Assembly (NCBI GenBank): GCA_023053575.1
Contig: JAKZAP010000005.1
Location: 2,294,001-2,358,000 of the forward strand
Reading direction: 5' to 3'
DNA: 64,000 nucleotides
Origin: Branchinecta lynchi
Lineage: Eukaryota; Arthropoda; Branchiopoda; Anostraca; Branchinectidae
The position numbers were made by a program, and so were the translations under genes. Positions 52,469 to 64,000 of the stretch are shown piece by piece (the stretch's first letter is position 1; every line of letters begins with the position of its first letter). The notes beneath the pieces are model-generated. The model did not search any database and was not told where the DNA came from. It saw nothing but the letters and a program-made list of their open reading frames with translations.

Positions 52469-54215
52469 TTGACTGTCCCTATGTTTGGATGCACGAGTGA
52501 GAGTTTCCTGTGTTCGACTCAATGAAACACTAAATGGGTTAAGGGAGGAGGTTTTCAGCGTAGTTCAGTTAGGAGTGGCTGGTGAGAATGAAGAAGGGAA
52601 GGCTTTACATACATTCACAACTTGGCGACTTCCTGAATCTCATTATGAGACATCGGTAGAAGCTTTTAGCTTAAAGGGCGTATCTACACCTGACTGGTTG
52701 CATCTAAGAGTGATCTGAAAAATTTTGCCCAGGTATAGTAGCCTACTTCCGATTACGACTTTTCAGTGAAAAGTTTTCACTGCTTAGACTCCGCGTGATA
52801 GAGTGGTCCGCCGAGAGCGCGGCCTCACGTGATAGAAATGACGCGGCAAAATTCGAAACAACGTCGCAGTCTGGTCAGTCAAAACGTTGTTATCTGTGTC
52901 AAACAAGCTCGGCTGTGCTCCATGCGGCTACCATTTCACGCGGAAATATTATCCCGGTCCATTTCTCTACATTATGTTTCTACTAAGTCTTATAGGCAGT
53001 AGCCCTTGGTTGACACTGCTGTGTTGTGAGCGACACGACCTTAGGTGTATTCTCGCCTTTCCCCGGGGACGCAACACAGACGCAACGGGCCGGGAAAACA
53101 TTCCCATGGAACACATGGTTCCGCGCGAACCCTCTGTGGAATAGCACAGTTATGTCACGATCTTCGGTAAAACTTTATTTGTGTATCAGTTGCCCAGAAG
53201 ATCTTGTGTTCAACCATCCTTGAATTACAATATATCCTTTTAGCCTTGATAATTAAATAATCTTTGGCGCGATCGCAGATTTTTCCTCGCCTTGGGGATA
53301 ATTTGTTTTTTTTCTGTTACTGAGAAAGCGAATACTGAAAAAAAAAAAGAGATTACCTGAATATTTTATACTCCTCCGGACCATTACAGCAGAACATAGC
53401 TGATAACAAACATCCAAAAATAATCTGAATGGCAGTCATAAACTGGAAGATAGCACAGTTGGTCATTGGCCCCCAAGTCGTTCGTTCTGCACTTTTGGAA
53501 CTAGTTACAAGCTAGAAAAAATACACCACTAGAACCAGATAGAAATCCAGAGCAAACAAAGAAACTTAGTTCGCGTTGGCGTGAGGCCATTTTACCCTCC
53601 GAAACTTTGTTACATGGTCAGTTCGTCCCACAGATCAAATTGATCTTTGAGCGTTGCCGCGGGGCGTAAAGGCATTTTCATTAACTAACTGTGCAAACCT
53701 TGTGCAAAGTTATCTTCAATTGCCCAGGACCTTCACGTTTCTGCCCTTAGCCATTTCTCCGCATTCCATCTAGGAAGAAGACTTTTTAGACCCGAATGAC
53801 CCGATTAGTCCCTTATCTTTTTTTTAATGTTTAGTTTTTTATCTTGTGTATTTACTACAGTATTGAAAGCTCAGTGTAATTTATCCTTTTCTTTGTCTTG
53901 TACTGCGCTATTTCCCTCTTTTAAAGTGCGTAAATAAAATTTCATCATCACCATTATTAACTATAACTGCTAATAAAAACTTCTTGATGAAGTCCAAACG
54001 GGTGTCAACCGGAATATAGACAAGACGCTGATTTTCTATCGTTGCTTCGATTTGCCAAATTTTCAGTTCATCTGACCGGCAAGTCATTACAAGGACCACG
54101 GTCGCTATCCCCCGAGCAGAGAAGAGAATTCAAGACTATCTCAGTCTTTTACACCTGGATCTTTTTAACTGTATCTTTTTCTGAGAGGCTTCTATTCCGT
54201 ACAATTTATCCTATA
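52469..54215. other. Intergenic with transposon debris
   Basis: Contains a GGTGTATTCTCGCC fragment of the GGCGTATTCTCGCCG MITE (53042-53067) and a sense LINE 3' fragment (about 53700-53955) that matches 47218-47610 in reverse. No gene recognised. Confidence 0.55.
53700..53955 (+). mobile_element. LINE 3' fragment, sense copy
   Basis: CAATTGCCCAGGACCTTCAC, TTCTGCCCTTAGCCATTTCT and TAGGAAGAAG, then GTGCGTAAATAAAATTTCAT and an ATC-rich tail, match the reverse complement of 47218-47470. Confidence 0.65.
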
Positions 54216-54597
54216 CACTGTCAGATGTTTCATTACAGAATGCGCATAACACTTTCAAGAATAACACCTTTTCACTTAGAAATAAAGTGTTATGACCAAT
54301 TAAGTTTATACTATTTCGTGCCTAGATCTCCAACAACACCTTCAATAGATAAAAAACTACACTGTCAGAAGTTACATAACGACAACAGAAGGATGCGCGG
54401 TTCCAACAGATAACACTTTGGGATATTATCTGTTATGTTTCTTCCGTTCCCGTTAGTGTTTTACCAATTGAAGGTTTTGTTGGAGATCCAGGCACGAAAT
54501 ACTGTAAACTTAATTGGTCATAACACTTCATTTCTAAGTGAAAAGATGTTATTCTCGAAAGTGTTATACGCTATCTGTTATGAAACTTCTGACAGTG
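54216..54597. mobile_element. MITE-like element with CACTGTCAGA ends
   Basis: CACTGTCAGATGTTTCAT at the left and ATGAAACTTCTGACAGTG at the right, with ~150-bp pairing arms (ATAACACTTTCAAGAATAAC and its inverse). A third CACTGTCAGAAGTTACATAA sits near the centre (54360), suggesting a solo end or nested copy. Solo ends also occur near 6056-6077 and 31986-32010. Confidence 0.75.
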
Positions 54598-54813
54598 CAG
54601 ACACTTACGTCTACCATACTTTAAAAATCGAGAAGCATTTTTGGTTCGCACAGATGGACGGACGTCTCGTGCTTCGGTTGCTATTTTATGTGACACATTT
54701 TTTTTGGCGCAATCGACATCCCACCCACGCACTTGGCTAATGTAAACACTGGATGGATTTACCTAAAGAAGCGTAACCCTCCATGACTTACAGTCAAAAC
54801 GAGAAAGACCTTA

Positions 54814-55285
54814 GGAGGGTTTTCGCGAGCCAGAAAGCAAAGTCGGGATCACGTTCCAATGGATTTTCGCGCTACTTCGGAAAGTTGACGAACTTTCCAA
54901 CCCGGTTTCCGCGCTTTCGAAACCGAAGCAGCTTTCCCGGAAAGTGATTCCACGAGGTTAGTGGAAAGCTCCGCGGAAAGTTGAATGTTTCGGAGGGAAT
55001 TTCAAAGGTGTGGAGAATAAACAGTGCAAGTATTACTACGGCAATCGTAATTAAGGTGACTTCGATGGAATATATGAGAATCAAAGAAACGTTAAGTGAA
55101 CCATATTTATTGGAATAAGTTTTGTAATTAAACATTTATTTTTCTCGGCGATATCAGCTTTCCATGCGTTTTCGCGATCAGTCCATTGGGAAAGTGGAAA
55201 GTTATTCCAGGAATCGCTATCCCACAGTTTTCGCGATGCGCTTGGCTCATCGGAAAGTGATGCTAAGATCTCGCAAAAACCCTCC
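54814..55285. mobile_element. MITE-like element with GGAGGGTTTTCGCGAG ends
   Basis: GGAGGGTTTTCGCGAG at the left and TCTCGCAAAAACCCTCC at the right, with repeated TTTTCGCG and CGGAAAGTG motifs inside. 472 bp, no coding capacity, no clear target duplication. Confidence 0.65.
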
Positions 55286-55356
55286 ACTTGAACTACCCTA
55301 AACAGCATTTTCTGGCGACATGGCTGTGTAAAAAAGTGAGAATAAGTCGGACTGAA

Positions 55357-55649
55357 CCCGATGAAAAATTTGCAGCCTGCGTAGTAGTATGGTAATAGTA
55401 CGAAAACGTTGCATGTAATACTATATAATAGCAAAGAATACTATCATTTCATGTGCCTCAGACTGGTCCAATCTTATTTAGTAGTATCCAGTAGCATCCT
55501 GTCTTGCCATATTAGCATCCGGTCTTGCTAATAGTAGCATATAGTAGTAAGCAGTAACACGGTAGTCTTGAAGTAGAAGCATGTATAGTAGCATCTTTAG
55601 TACTGCATGCTACTTTTTCGTACTATTTTGAGATGAATTTTTCATCGGG
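55357..55649. mobile_element. MITE-like element with CCCGATGAAAAATT ends
   Basis: CCCGATGAAAAATTTGCA and GATGAATTTTTCATCGGG bound a segment full of AGTAGCAT/AGTAGTA motifs. A decayed reverse relative seems to span 24630-25475 and to be split there by a GGGATCCC repeat. Confidence 0.6.
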
Positions 55650-55819
55650 TAATTCACCCCATGGACAAGGACAATCGTTACAAATATGATGCTTTACATA
55701 AGCATTTACGGAGACAGATGAAATGAGATCAAAGTAAAGCCAAAATTTCTAATCGTAAGAATAGTTAACTCGACCTTTTCGCAAAAAGAAAAATGCTAAA
55801 CTAGAGATACCCTAATATT

Positions 55820-56146
55820 AGCTGCGTTTTTGCAGATACCATGATATCTGTTACCACGGTAACTGGATCTGCAGTTAGTCGTTTTTGCAGTAACCGTGAA
55901 ATCTGATATACGGTTGCTCTGCAATAACGACAATTGCCGAAATTGCGCTTTTCGAAGTCATCCCAAAAGAAAAACTGATATTCAGTAACATCACTAAGTG
56001 CGACTTTTTCAGACAACAAGATCAGATCGGTCGGACCGTGGTATCTAAATAACATATACCACGATAACTGGCCGGATACCCCGATAACTGCAAAAACGAC
56101 TTTAGACCGTGGTATCAAATATCACGGTTTCTGCAAAAACGCAGCT
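55820..56146. mobile_element. MITE, GCAGATACCATGG family, copy 2 (inverted)
   Basis: AGCTGCGTTTTTGCAGATAC at the left and TTTCTGCAAAAACGCAGCT at the right. Interior TCATCCCAAAAGAAAAACTG and CAGTAACATCACTAAGTG match 16745-16800 in reverse. Confidence 0.75.
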
Positions 56147-57159
56147 ATTGTTTTTTGCCTTGTACGGTCCACGAGCTATAGTAAACCTATTGGTCCGCCT
56201 CAGTATCCTTCTGTGATTGCGGTTGAGATATTTTGAGGCATTTCGAAGGTAATTTGGTGTACCGGTTCTTATCCTCCAGAATGAGGTCGGGTTCACAGAC
56301 CTCAACTTAAAGGGTGGTTACGGGCTTAGAAACATGGGGACCGGGACAGAACTCTGATCAAACTGGTTGGAAGGTGAACGTAAGGGCGCAAGGACATTTT
56401 CCGACCCGAATTGCCATTCTACACCCTTCTTGATTAAATCGATACGGTTGTCGATTGGAATAGAACCGAGGCGCCGATTTTCTATCTCTGCTTCCATTTT
56501 CTCACCGAGGAGTATCCGGCAAACACTGACAAATCCTATCCAGCTTCTTGCCTTCCAATAAAAGTTCGAAAAATTCATAAGACTCCACTCAACTTCTTAC
56601 CTCCACTTCCTTCCCGCTAGAATTTCCAAAGATGAGGTCCGCGAATAGAAAACACGGCCCTTCAAATAAACTTTGCACGTTTTCGAAAGTCACAAATGCC
56701 ACAAAGGACAAACATGCGGAGGAACTGAAACATGTGATATGGATAATCCCCCACATCGAGGATAACCTCTTATTGTTACTTTCCCGCAGTCGATATTCCA
56801 CTAAAGCAGAAACCATCACACACAATTTCCTGACCTGCCTTCTCCATTTACCACTGCAAACTCGTTCCAGACGCCCGTAATGGAACAACTAGCGAACTCC
56901 GCCTTTTAACCGAGTCTGAAAAGCCGATTACTGTCTCGCGAACACTGGTTAAATTTTCGGACGCTGCAAGTACGATATGACATGCTCCCTGGAGTCAAAT
57001 TTAATAAAGGAGCTAGCGCGATACCGCAATGTAGTTTGAGTTTTAGCTGACATTTGCCAGCACTCCAACTAGCTCCAATCACCGCATCAAACAATTCCCC
57101 ATATTCCAGTTCGATATGCGGTTTAGTCCCACCAACAGTCATCAACTTTTAACTAACAA
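56147..57159. other. Intergenic, no gene recognised
   Basis: About 1 kb with several short open frames on both strands, none with family motifs. Confidence 0.5.
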
Positions 57160-57515
57160 ATCATCCTGAGAAATGAGACATTTCCTACCATGATGCCCTC
57201 GCAGCCCTTGAACTCGAAAGTCTAAAACTCCGGTTGGATGACCTTATCCTGAGGTTTGGCAAAATGCTACTGTCTAACCCTGCCCACCGTGACATTTTAC
57301 CCCCCCCCCCCGAAGCCCCCGACAATCAGCCGCACGAGACAGAAACTAAAACTTGTGCCTGTGCTTGCTCGGACAAATCGCTAGTACAACTCTTTCGTGC
57401 CCTTTTTTACGTCCTTGTATAACAGTGTGTAATAACATGTTTTGTAGTATAACATAATTAGCCACTGAACTACGATTGTTGTGTAAATAAACCTTTCTTT
57501 CTCTCTCTCTCTAAC
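57160..57515 (+). mobile_element. 5'-truncated LINE, ORF2 C-terminus and 3' UTR
   Basis: The frame reads YHDALAALELESLKLRLDDL and LRFGKMLLSNPAHRDILP, the conserved end of jockey/CR1-type ORF2 proteins, to a TAA near 57420. A UTR ending GTAAATAAACC and a CT microsatellite follow. The fragment at 2400-2575 shares this terminus. Confidence 0.75.
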
Positions 57516-57975
57516 TAACTCTGCGAGAACAGACGATCAATGGCTGAAATTCCTGGGTTGTTATTTTTTTTCTGGGCAGAAAATCTGGAACGGAAAACCT
57601 GATTTCCTGATTTAAATCATATTCCTTGAACAACAAAAAAGGTGCTAGCTGCCCTGACGATAAAAGTTTTGCAATTTAGACAGGAAAAGTTTGCATTCTG
57701 TTCATAACTTACAGATCTACTGTCAGGATTGCCGCATCAAAAATATTTAGAGAGTGACTTTTGGCCCGAAAAGAGAGTGAACTGACATTTTATTGTCATA
57801 AAAAAATGGTCACTTTTGGTCGGAATCATCTCAGTAAAAATAACAATCTTGAAAAATCGTCACTTCTGGTCGCAATCCCTGCTACAAAAATGACACATTT
57901 GGACGTTTTCTGAAACACAGTGACTTTTAGGTCCGATGTATCACAAGCATGACAAAACAAGACCAAAGGTTTCGA

Positions 57976-59385
57976 TGGGATCCCAAAAATTCAATATCTG
58001 ATCCAGACAACTGGGTCTTGTCTTAGCCAGATCCAGTCTTCGCCAGACTCCTTGAACATTTTTACAATTAAAATTCAGAAACAGATTAAGGCCAAATAGC
58101 TAATCACCTGCGAAAACCAAGTTCAGATTTGGATTCAGCATGTGTGTTTACCCCTATAAGTCATATCTGTTTTGACGAAAACTTCCTGCCACTTCTGCCA
58201 ATTTCCCGGTTCCGGCCGAACTCCAGAACTACTTGTCTGGCGAAAAAAGAAAGCTCAAAGACGAAATCAGGGTATCTTCTTTCCCCTGTAATGAACATCT
58301 AATCAACTTCAAATAGAAATTTAGCTTATAACAAATTTTCCGATTCCAGCCGGATTCCGGTCGAACTATATGTCCGGGTAAAATATGATTGTCATACAGG
58401 GACTCAGCATCTCTTCTTACCCCTAAATCGCTTATCTAATCAACTAGAAATAAAACTTTGACTTCCAACAGTTTTCCGGTTTTGGCCGGATTCCGGACGA
58501 ACTACATGTCCGGGTAGAAACTTGTTTTCACATAAGTGTTCAGCATGTCTTCTTGCCCTAAATCGAACATCTAATCAACTCCAAATAAAACTTTTAATTT
58601 TGACAAACTTTCCGGTTTGGGCCAGATTCCGGTCGAAATACTTGTCCGTCGAGAAAATAGTTTTCACCATCGTCTTCAGCACGTCTTCCTACCTCTAAAT
58701 CGAACATTTAATCAACTTCAAATAAAACTTTTACTTTCAACAAACTTTCCGGTTTGGGCCGGATTCCGGGCGAAATACTTGCCCGTCGAGAAAATAGTTT
58801 TCACCATCGTCTTCAGCATGTCTTCCTACCCCTAAATCGAACATCTAATCAATTTCAAATAAAACTTTTACTTTCAACAAACTTTCCGGTTTTGGCCGGA
58901 TTCCGGGCGAAATACTTGTCCGTCGAGAAAATAATTTTTCACCCATCGTCTTCAGCATGTCTTCCTACCCCTAAATCGAACATCTAATCAACTTCAAATA
59001 AAACTTTTACTTTCAACAAACTTTCCGGTTTTGGCCGGATTCCGGGGCGAACTACTTGTCCGATGACAAAATAGTTTTCACCATCGTGTTCAACATGTCT
59101 TCTTACCCCATAATCGACTATCACATTAGCTGTTTCAAAATATTTTGTTTGTCCCTTAATTTCAATCCCCTCCCCCACCCCTAAATGTAGAGCTACAAAG
59201 CCCATCTACGAACTTGACTGGTCCGACGACCCAACGAACCTTCTCACCAAGTTTCATCAAAATATCTCATTCCCTTCGAGAGTTATCGTGCTTACAGACG
59301 GACGGACAGACGGACGGACGGACAGACGGACAACTTTTGCGATGTCATAGGTATCCCTCCACTTACGTTTTGGGATCCCAAAAAC
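57976..59385 (-). repeat. GGGATCCC-bounded repeat with 137-bp tandem array
   Basis: TGGGATCCCA stands at both edges (57976-57985 and 59371-59380). Between about 58190 and 59110 are seven units of ~136-139 bp, each with ACTTTCCGGTTTTGGCCGG, AATACTTGTCCGTCGAG and TCTTCAGCATGTCTTCC. The Gly-type landmark GGTTTT/GGTTTGG starts at 58479, 58615, 58751, 58888 and 59027. Units become more alike toward the right. The right end (59130-59385) equals the inverse of 24889-25120. Short frames inside are repeat artefacts. Confidence 0.75.
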
Positions 59386-59809
59386 TGAGTGAAAATTCAA
59401 ACTATCTTCCGACATGTGGCAACGCTGTCTACTGTACCAATCTCAATGAGAAGACGGAAACGAACATAGACTAATATATACATATGCTTGGAGGCTGAAC
59501 TGGTATAGACCAATCAGTGGCATACATTCGTTATTAGATTATCGAAGGAACGTATTTCGCCTCGACTGTCGCCGGCACCATCCGTGCAGAAATGAGAGTT
59601 CGAGAATATAAACGTTTTTTCCTGCTCGATTTTTTTTGAATTGTGAGGAGCTTCGGTTCCGTATAATTTCTCGCATCTCTTCTGTATGCAAATCTGTTTC
59701 GAGATCAATCAAAGCGTGTTAGCTCGCACAGACGGACGAGTGTCAATTTTTGGTTGCTATATTTTTGTGGCAAAAATTTTGCGGAACTGACATCCCGCCC
59801 ACACGTCAT
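59386..59809. other. Intergenic; shared block with 54600-54760
   Basis: Segments such as GTTGCTAT, GACATCCCGCCCAC and ATTAACCTAAAGAGGCGTAA parallel 54650-54775, so both are copies of one degraded repeat. No gene. Confidence 0.5.
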
Positions 59810-60540
59810 CAGCTAAAAGTAAATAAACAATTGATTGATTAACCTAAAGAGGCGTAAGGGCTTAAGATTTTCAAGCAATTACAGAGAAACATGGTCTAAG
59901 AAAACGTCGGGCTTCAACAGCTTTCGTCACAGAATAACGCCTACCCCTACCCCAGAATAACGCCTACCCCCCCCCCCCCCCCCCCAAGAGAAATCAAACT
60001 CTTTGGAAGAGCAGTTTTGTTCATTATTGTTTACCAAACACAAAATAAAACCTACCTACGTCCCTCGCTACGTCTGTAGTGGATCGAGAGACCCGATCCC
60101 TCCGGAAGCAGTAAGGGATAATAGCTAAAAGTAAACAAACAACTATTTCATTCACCTGAAGGTAGGTAGGTTAAGCGCAAGGATTTAAGACTTTCAGCCA
60201 AAACGGAGAAAGGTGGTCTAAGAAAAAGTCGGGCTGAACCTGATGGGTTCAATAGATTTCGTCACAGAAAAACGCCACGTCAAAACCATACCATATCCAC
60301 GCATTTCGGCTAGCGACAGCTTTGTCATTAACCTACCCGCTAAAGATTTCAGGAAGTTCCCATAGGCAATCATCCATCAACCTCCCCCCCCCCAAGAGAA
60401 AACAAACTCAATTTGGAAAGGCAGTTTTGTTCACTATTGTTTACTAAACACAAAATAAACCTACGTACGTTCCTCGCTACGTCTGTCTTGGATCGAGAGA
60501 CCCGATCGCTTCGGAAGCAATAAGGCAGTAATTACATTTG
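59810..60540. repeat. Direct duplication of a ~310-400-bp block
   Basis: AGCTAAAAGTAAA, AAAGTCGGGC or AACGTCGGGC, TTTCGTCACAG, GCAGTTTTGTTCA, CACAAAATAAA, CCTCGCTACGTCTGT and GATCGAGAGACCCGATC all occur twice in order, once in 59812-60115 and once in 60125-60535. The poly-C run at 59968-59986 is in the first copy only; a shorter one is near 60386. Confidence 0.75.
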
Positions 60541-60604
60541 GCGATGAGTATTTTTGTGAGGTTGGTTTTGGTTTTTAAGGTTTTTGTTTTTTGTTTTTAT
60601 TTTG

Positions 60605-62213
60605 AAACAAGAGCTACGAGCTCATATGGCACTTGTTACGAGTAAGCAGTACAAGAAAGTAGATGAGAACGTCACAAAATACACCCGACATCCAAAAATG
60701 TGGTTCGAAAATAGAAATAAAATATTTAGTTTCACTCACTTCTGAGCAGTCCCGGCATCGTCTCCTTTATCTGTAGCAAATGCACATGACTGTTCAAACC
60801 CAAAATATGTCGTCTAGGGTATATGCTCTCTCTACGTTCCATGTTTCATTTAAACTGATGTACTCGTTTGACCTCTATGCGAGCCTCAAAGTTTCCGACA
60901 ACCCCCCTCCCAACTCCCCTTACTGCGGCCGAACAGGACTTGAAAACATAAACCTCGTATCTCTTAATTCCCTCTTCCTGTCCATCCAAGTTTTACTGAA
61001 ATTGAAGCATAGCCTATCTTTAAGTTTCCAGTACCCCGGACTTGATACTTAAGATCTGAGGCGATAGCTCTTTCCACCAGACAAGTTTCATTCGAATCCG
61101 ATCACAAGTTCGAAAGTTAAGCACGCCACTAGATTCCGGACTCCCCATCCATCCACTCCCCCCACGATGATCAGATCAGGGAAACGGCTGTTCTCGAGTC
61201 AATCTGTTCGGATCCCTGACATACCTGCCAAGTTTCATCGCCCTAGCACATCAGGAAGTATGCCGAACTCGCGGGATCGCCAGAAACCCGGACCCCCACC
61301 CCAACTCCCCCACAGTGCCCGGATATGGTCCGGTTATGTCAATGACGTATCTAGGACTTGTGCTTGTTCTTCCCACCAAGTTTCATCCCGATCCCTCCAT
61401 TCTAAGCGTTTCTCAAGATTTCCGGTTCCCTCCTCCAACTCCCCCCAGTGTCATCGGATCCGGTTCGGGTTTAAAGTGGGACGTCTGAGACAGGAGGTCG
61501 TCCTAAATATCAACTTTCATCAAGATCCGATCACTCGTTCGTAAGTAAAAATACCGCAAATTTTGGCTCCCCCCTCCCTCCACTCCCCCTCCAGATGGTC
61601 AGATCGGGGAAGTGACTATCTCCTATTTAATCTGGTCGGGTCCCTGACATGCCTGCCAATTTTCATGGTCCCGGCACATCAGGAAGCACCGAACTCGCGG
61701 GATCACTACAAATTCGGACTTCTCCCCCCCCCCAACTCCCCCAAAGTGAGCGGATTCGTTCCAGTTATATCAGTCACGTATCTAGGACTTGTGCTTTTAT
61801 TTTCCACCAAGTTTCATCCAGATCTCATGACTCAAAGTGTTTTCCAAGATTTCCGGTTTCCCCCTCCAACTCCCCCCGATGTCACAGGATCCGGTCTGGG
61901 TTTAAAATGGAGCGTCTGAGACACGAGGTCCTTCCATATATCAAGTTTCATTAACATCCGATCACCCGTTCGTAAGCTAAAAATATCTCATTTTCCCTAA
62001 TTTTTCCGGATTCCCCCTCCCTCCACTCCCCTCCAGATGGTCGAATCGGGTAAGCGACTATTTCTAATTTAATCTGGTCCAGTCCTTGATATGCCTGCCA
62101 AGCTTCATCGTCCTAGCTTATCTGGAAGTGCCCAAACTAGCAAAACCGGGACCGACTGACGGGCATAAATTACAATCGCTATATGGAACTTGGCCGAAGG
62201 GCAAGTGCCATAA
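60605..62213 (+). repeat. Composite 'AAGTTTCATC' repeat, copy 2
   Basis: Begins ACAAGAGCTACGAGCTCATA. The body is a ladder of AGTTTCATC anchors at 61231, 61379, 61513, 61659, 61810, 61944 and 62101, spaced 148, 134, 146, 151, 134 and 157, giving a three-subunit unit of about 430 bp repeated twice. C-rich CCAACTCCCCC tracts punctuate it. It ends CAAGTGCCATA, the inverse of ATATGGCACTTG near its start. No evidence of translation. Confidence 0.8.
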
Positions 62214-64000
62214 AAACAAGAGCTACGAGCTCATATGGCACTTGTACGAGTAGGCTGTACAAGAAAGTAGATGAGAACGTCACAAAATACACCCGCCATC
62301 CAAAAATGCGGTTCGGAAATAGAAATAGGATATTTAGTTTCACTCATTTCTGAGCAGTTCCGGCATCGTCTCGATTGTCTGTAGCAAATGCACATGACTG
62401 TTCAAACTTTCATCCCAATAAATCCATTTGTTTGATCCCTAGACGTGCTACACGATTTCCGGTACCGACTCTATCTCGACCTACCGTGGCCGAATCTGGT
62501 TCGGAATATAAGAAATCGACCACCTAAAGCATCTTCTTTTATACCATCTATCAAGTTTCACTCGAATCTGAGCATTTTTGGAAAGTTCCGGTACCCCCCC
62601 CCCCCCCCTCCCACCAACGTTGTCGGAGCCGGTTCGGGCCCAATCTCTTAATTCCCTGTTCCTGTCCATCAAGTTTTACTGAAATTGGAGCTTAGCCTAT
62701 CTGCAAGTTTCCAGTACCCCCCCCCCCCCTACCTTGGCGGAATTCGGCCCGGACGCCAAATAACAAATCTAGGCCGCATAAACTCGGCACTGTCGAATTT
62801 GCATCTCATTCGGTCCATCCGTTTGGTTTTTGTGCATGTCAAAAGTCCCCCCACCCCCAATTCCCCTAATCGTGGTCGCATATGGTTCGAACGCATGTTT
62901 TACATGTCGAGGCCATCGATTCGTATCACCCATAAAGTCACTCGAATCAGACCACTCGTTTGCAATTTATAGAAGTCAATTTCCATATTTCTCTTCTCGT
63001 GCTCCCCAAAAAATGCTCGGATCTAGGAACGGGGTTCTTAAGTCAAGATAATTCGTGTCGCTAATATGCCTGCAAAGTTTCGTTGTCGTTTTACATCTGG
63101 AACTATTCTAACTCACGACTACCGGAATTCCAGGAAACCCCTCCAACTCTCCCCACAGAGCCCCGAAACCATCTGGCTCCTTCAATTTCATCTAGGCCTA
63201 ATGCTTGTTCCATCCATTAAGTTTCGTCCCAATCCCTCTGCTTTTAGAGTTTCTCGAGTCCCCCCCCCCTCCATCCCCACAGGTATCGGACCCGACCCGG
63301 ACGTGACACTGAACGTCCGAGGCGATAGCTCACCAGACAAGTTTCATTCAAATCCGATCACCCGTTCAAAAGTTATGCACGCCACTAGATTCCGGACTCC
63401 CCATCCACCCACTCCCCCCACGATGGTCGGGTCGGAGAAACGGCTGTTCTCAAGTCAATATGTTCGGATCCCTGACATACCTGCCAAGTTTCATCGCCCT
63501 AGGACATCAGGAAGTATGCCGAACTCGCGGGATCGCTAGAAATCCGGACCCCGACCCCAACTCCCCCACAGTGCCCTGATCCGGTCCGGTTATGTCAATG
63601 ACGTGTCTACGACTTGTGCTTGTTTTTCCCACCAAGTTTCATCCCGATCCCTCCACTCTAAGCGTTTCTCAAAATTTCCGGTTCCCTCCTCCAATCCCCC
63701 CAGTGTCATCGGATCCACCCGGATTTAAAGTGGGATGTCTGAGACACGAGGCCATCCTAAATATAAAATTTCATCAAGATCCGATCACCCGTTCAAAAGT
63801 TATACACGCCACTAGATTCCGGACTCCCCATCCATCCATTCCCCCCAGTATGGTCGGATTGGGGAAACGGCTGTTCTCAAGTGAACCTGTTCGGGTCCCT
63901 GACATACCTGCCAAGTTTCATCGCCCTAGCACATCAGGAAGTATGCCGAACTCGCGGGATCGCTAGAAATCCGGACCCCCCCCAACTCCCCCAGAGTGCC
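62214..64000 (+). repeat. Composite 'AAGTTTCATC' repeat, copy 3, running off the window
   Basis: Restarts at 62216 with the same ~200-bp leader as 60607-60800 (ACAAGAGCTACGAGCTCATA through CAAATGCACATGACTGTTC). It then goes through poly-C-containing units to the window edge, with near-duplicate blocks at 63380-63590 and 63795-64000. Direct head-to-tail arrangement with copy 2. Confidence 0.8.

Noticed and set aside
56906..57145. 79-residue minus-strand frame
   Set aside because: No motif; adjacent to a sense-strand LINE tail and without conserved start or splice context.
60605..64000. Pro/Ser-rich open frames (e.g. 61167-61544, 63066-63539, 63592-63966) as a protein family
   Set aside because: They repeat because the DNA repeats. 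C-rich tracts keep frames open, starts differ between units, and no unit-wide frame is conserved.

Overview
The window is nuclear DNA of an animal, most likely a marine invertebrate; I cannot name the species. It holds twelve GT-AG-spliced exons of a highly conserved V-ATPase A-subunit gene. The introns and the flanking DNA are packed with LINE remnants, short inverted-repeat DNA transposons (MITEs) and diverged satellite-like arrays.

Region 1 (1-25626, + strand) is ATP6V1A, the catalytic A subunit of the vacuolar proton pump. The exons give about 589 codons; only the N-terminal ~30 residues lie upstream of the window. Intron 7 carries a near full-length LINE in antisense (about 11090-15060) with a zinc-knuckle ORF1 and an APE-endonuclease/RT ORF2 split by one stop. 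Other introns hold a hAT-like element with an 8-bp target duplication, a pogo-like MITE, several unnamed MITE families, a decayed duplicate of the penultimate exon, and an inverted MITE pair that flanks two exons.

Region 2 (25627-33139) has no recognisable host gene. It holds MITEs, 5'-truncated LINE pieces and a foldback element with ~125-bp arms.

Region 3 (33146-46625) is a 13,480-bp Polinton/Maverick (polintovirus-like) element. It has 584-bp terminal inverted repeats that differ at about two positions, and a perfect 6-bp target duplication (TCCGAC). It encodes protein-primed DNA polymerase B, packaging ATPase, adenain-like protease, retroviral-type integrase, double-jelly-roll major capsid, penton-like minor capsid, and several small virion-type or unknown proteins. 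The gene set can in principle copy, package, process and integrate the element. Eleven starts sit in a T-A-A-A-T-G context resembling late promoters of large DNA viruses. The only two genes without it, protease and integrase, lie in the -1 frame of an upstream ORF, and each overlap contains a correctly phased slippery A-run. This points either to programmed -1 frameshifting or to parallel one-base losses. Polymerase B has one internal TGA.

Region 4 (46632-64000) has no recognisable gene. It is a mosaic of nested MITEs, LINE 3' ends, a duplicated ~310-bp block, a 137-bp tandem array, and two copies of a long C-rich repeat built of ~145-bp subunits arranged in ~430-bp higher-order units.
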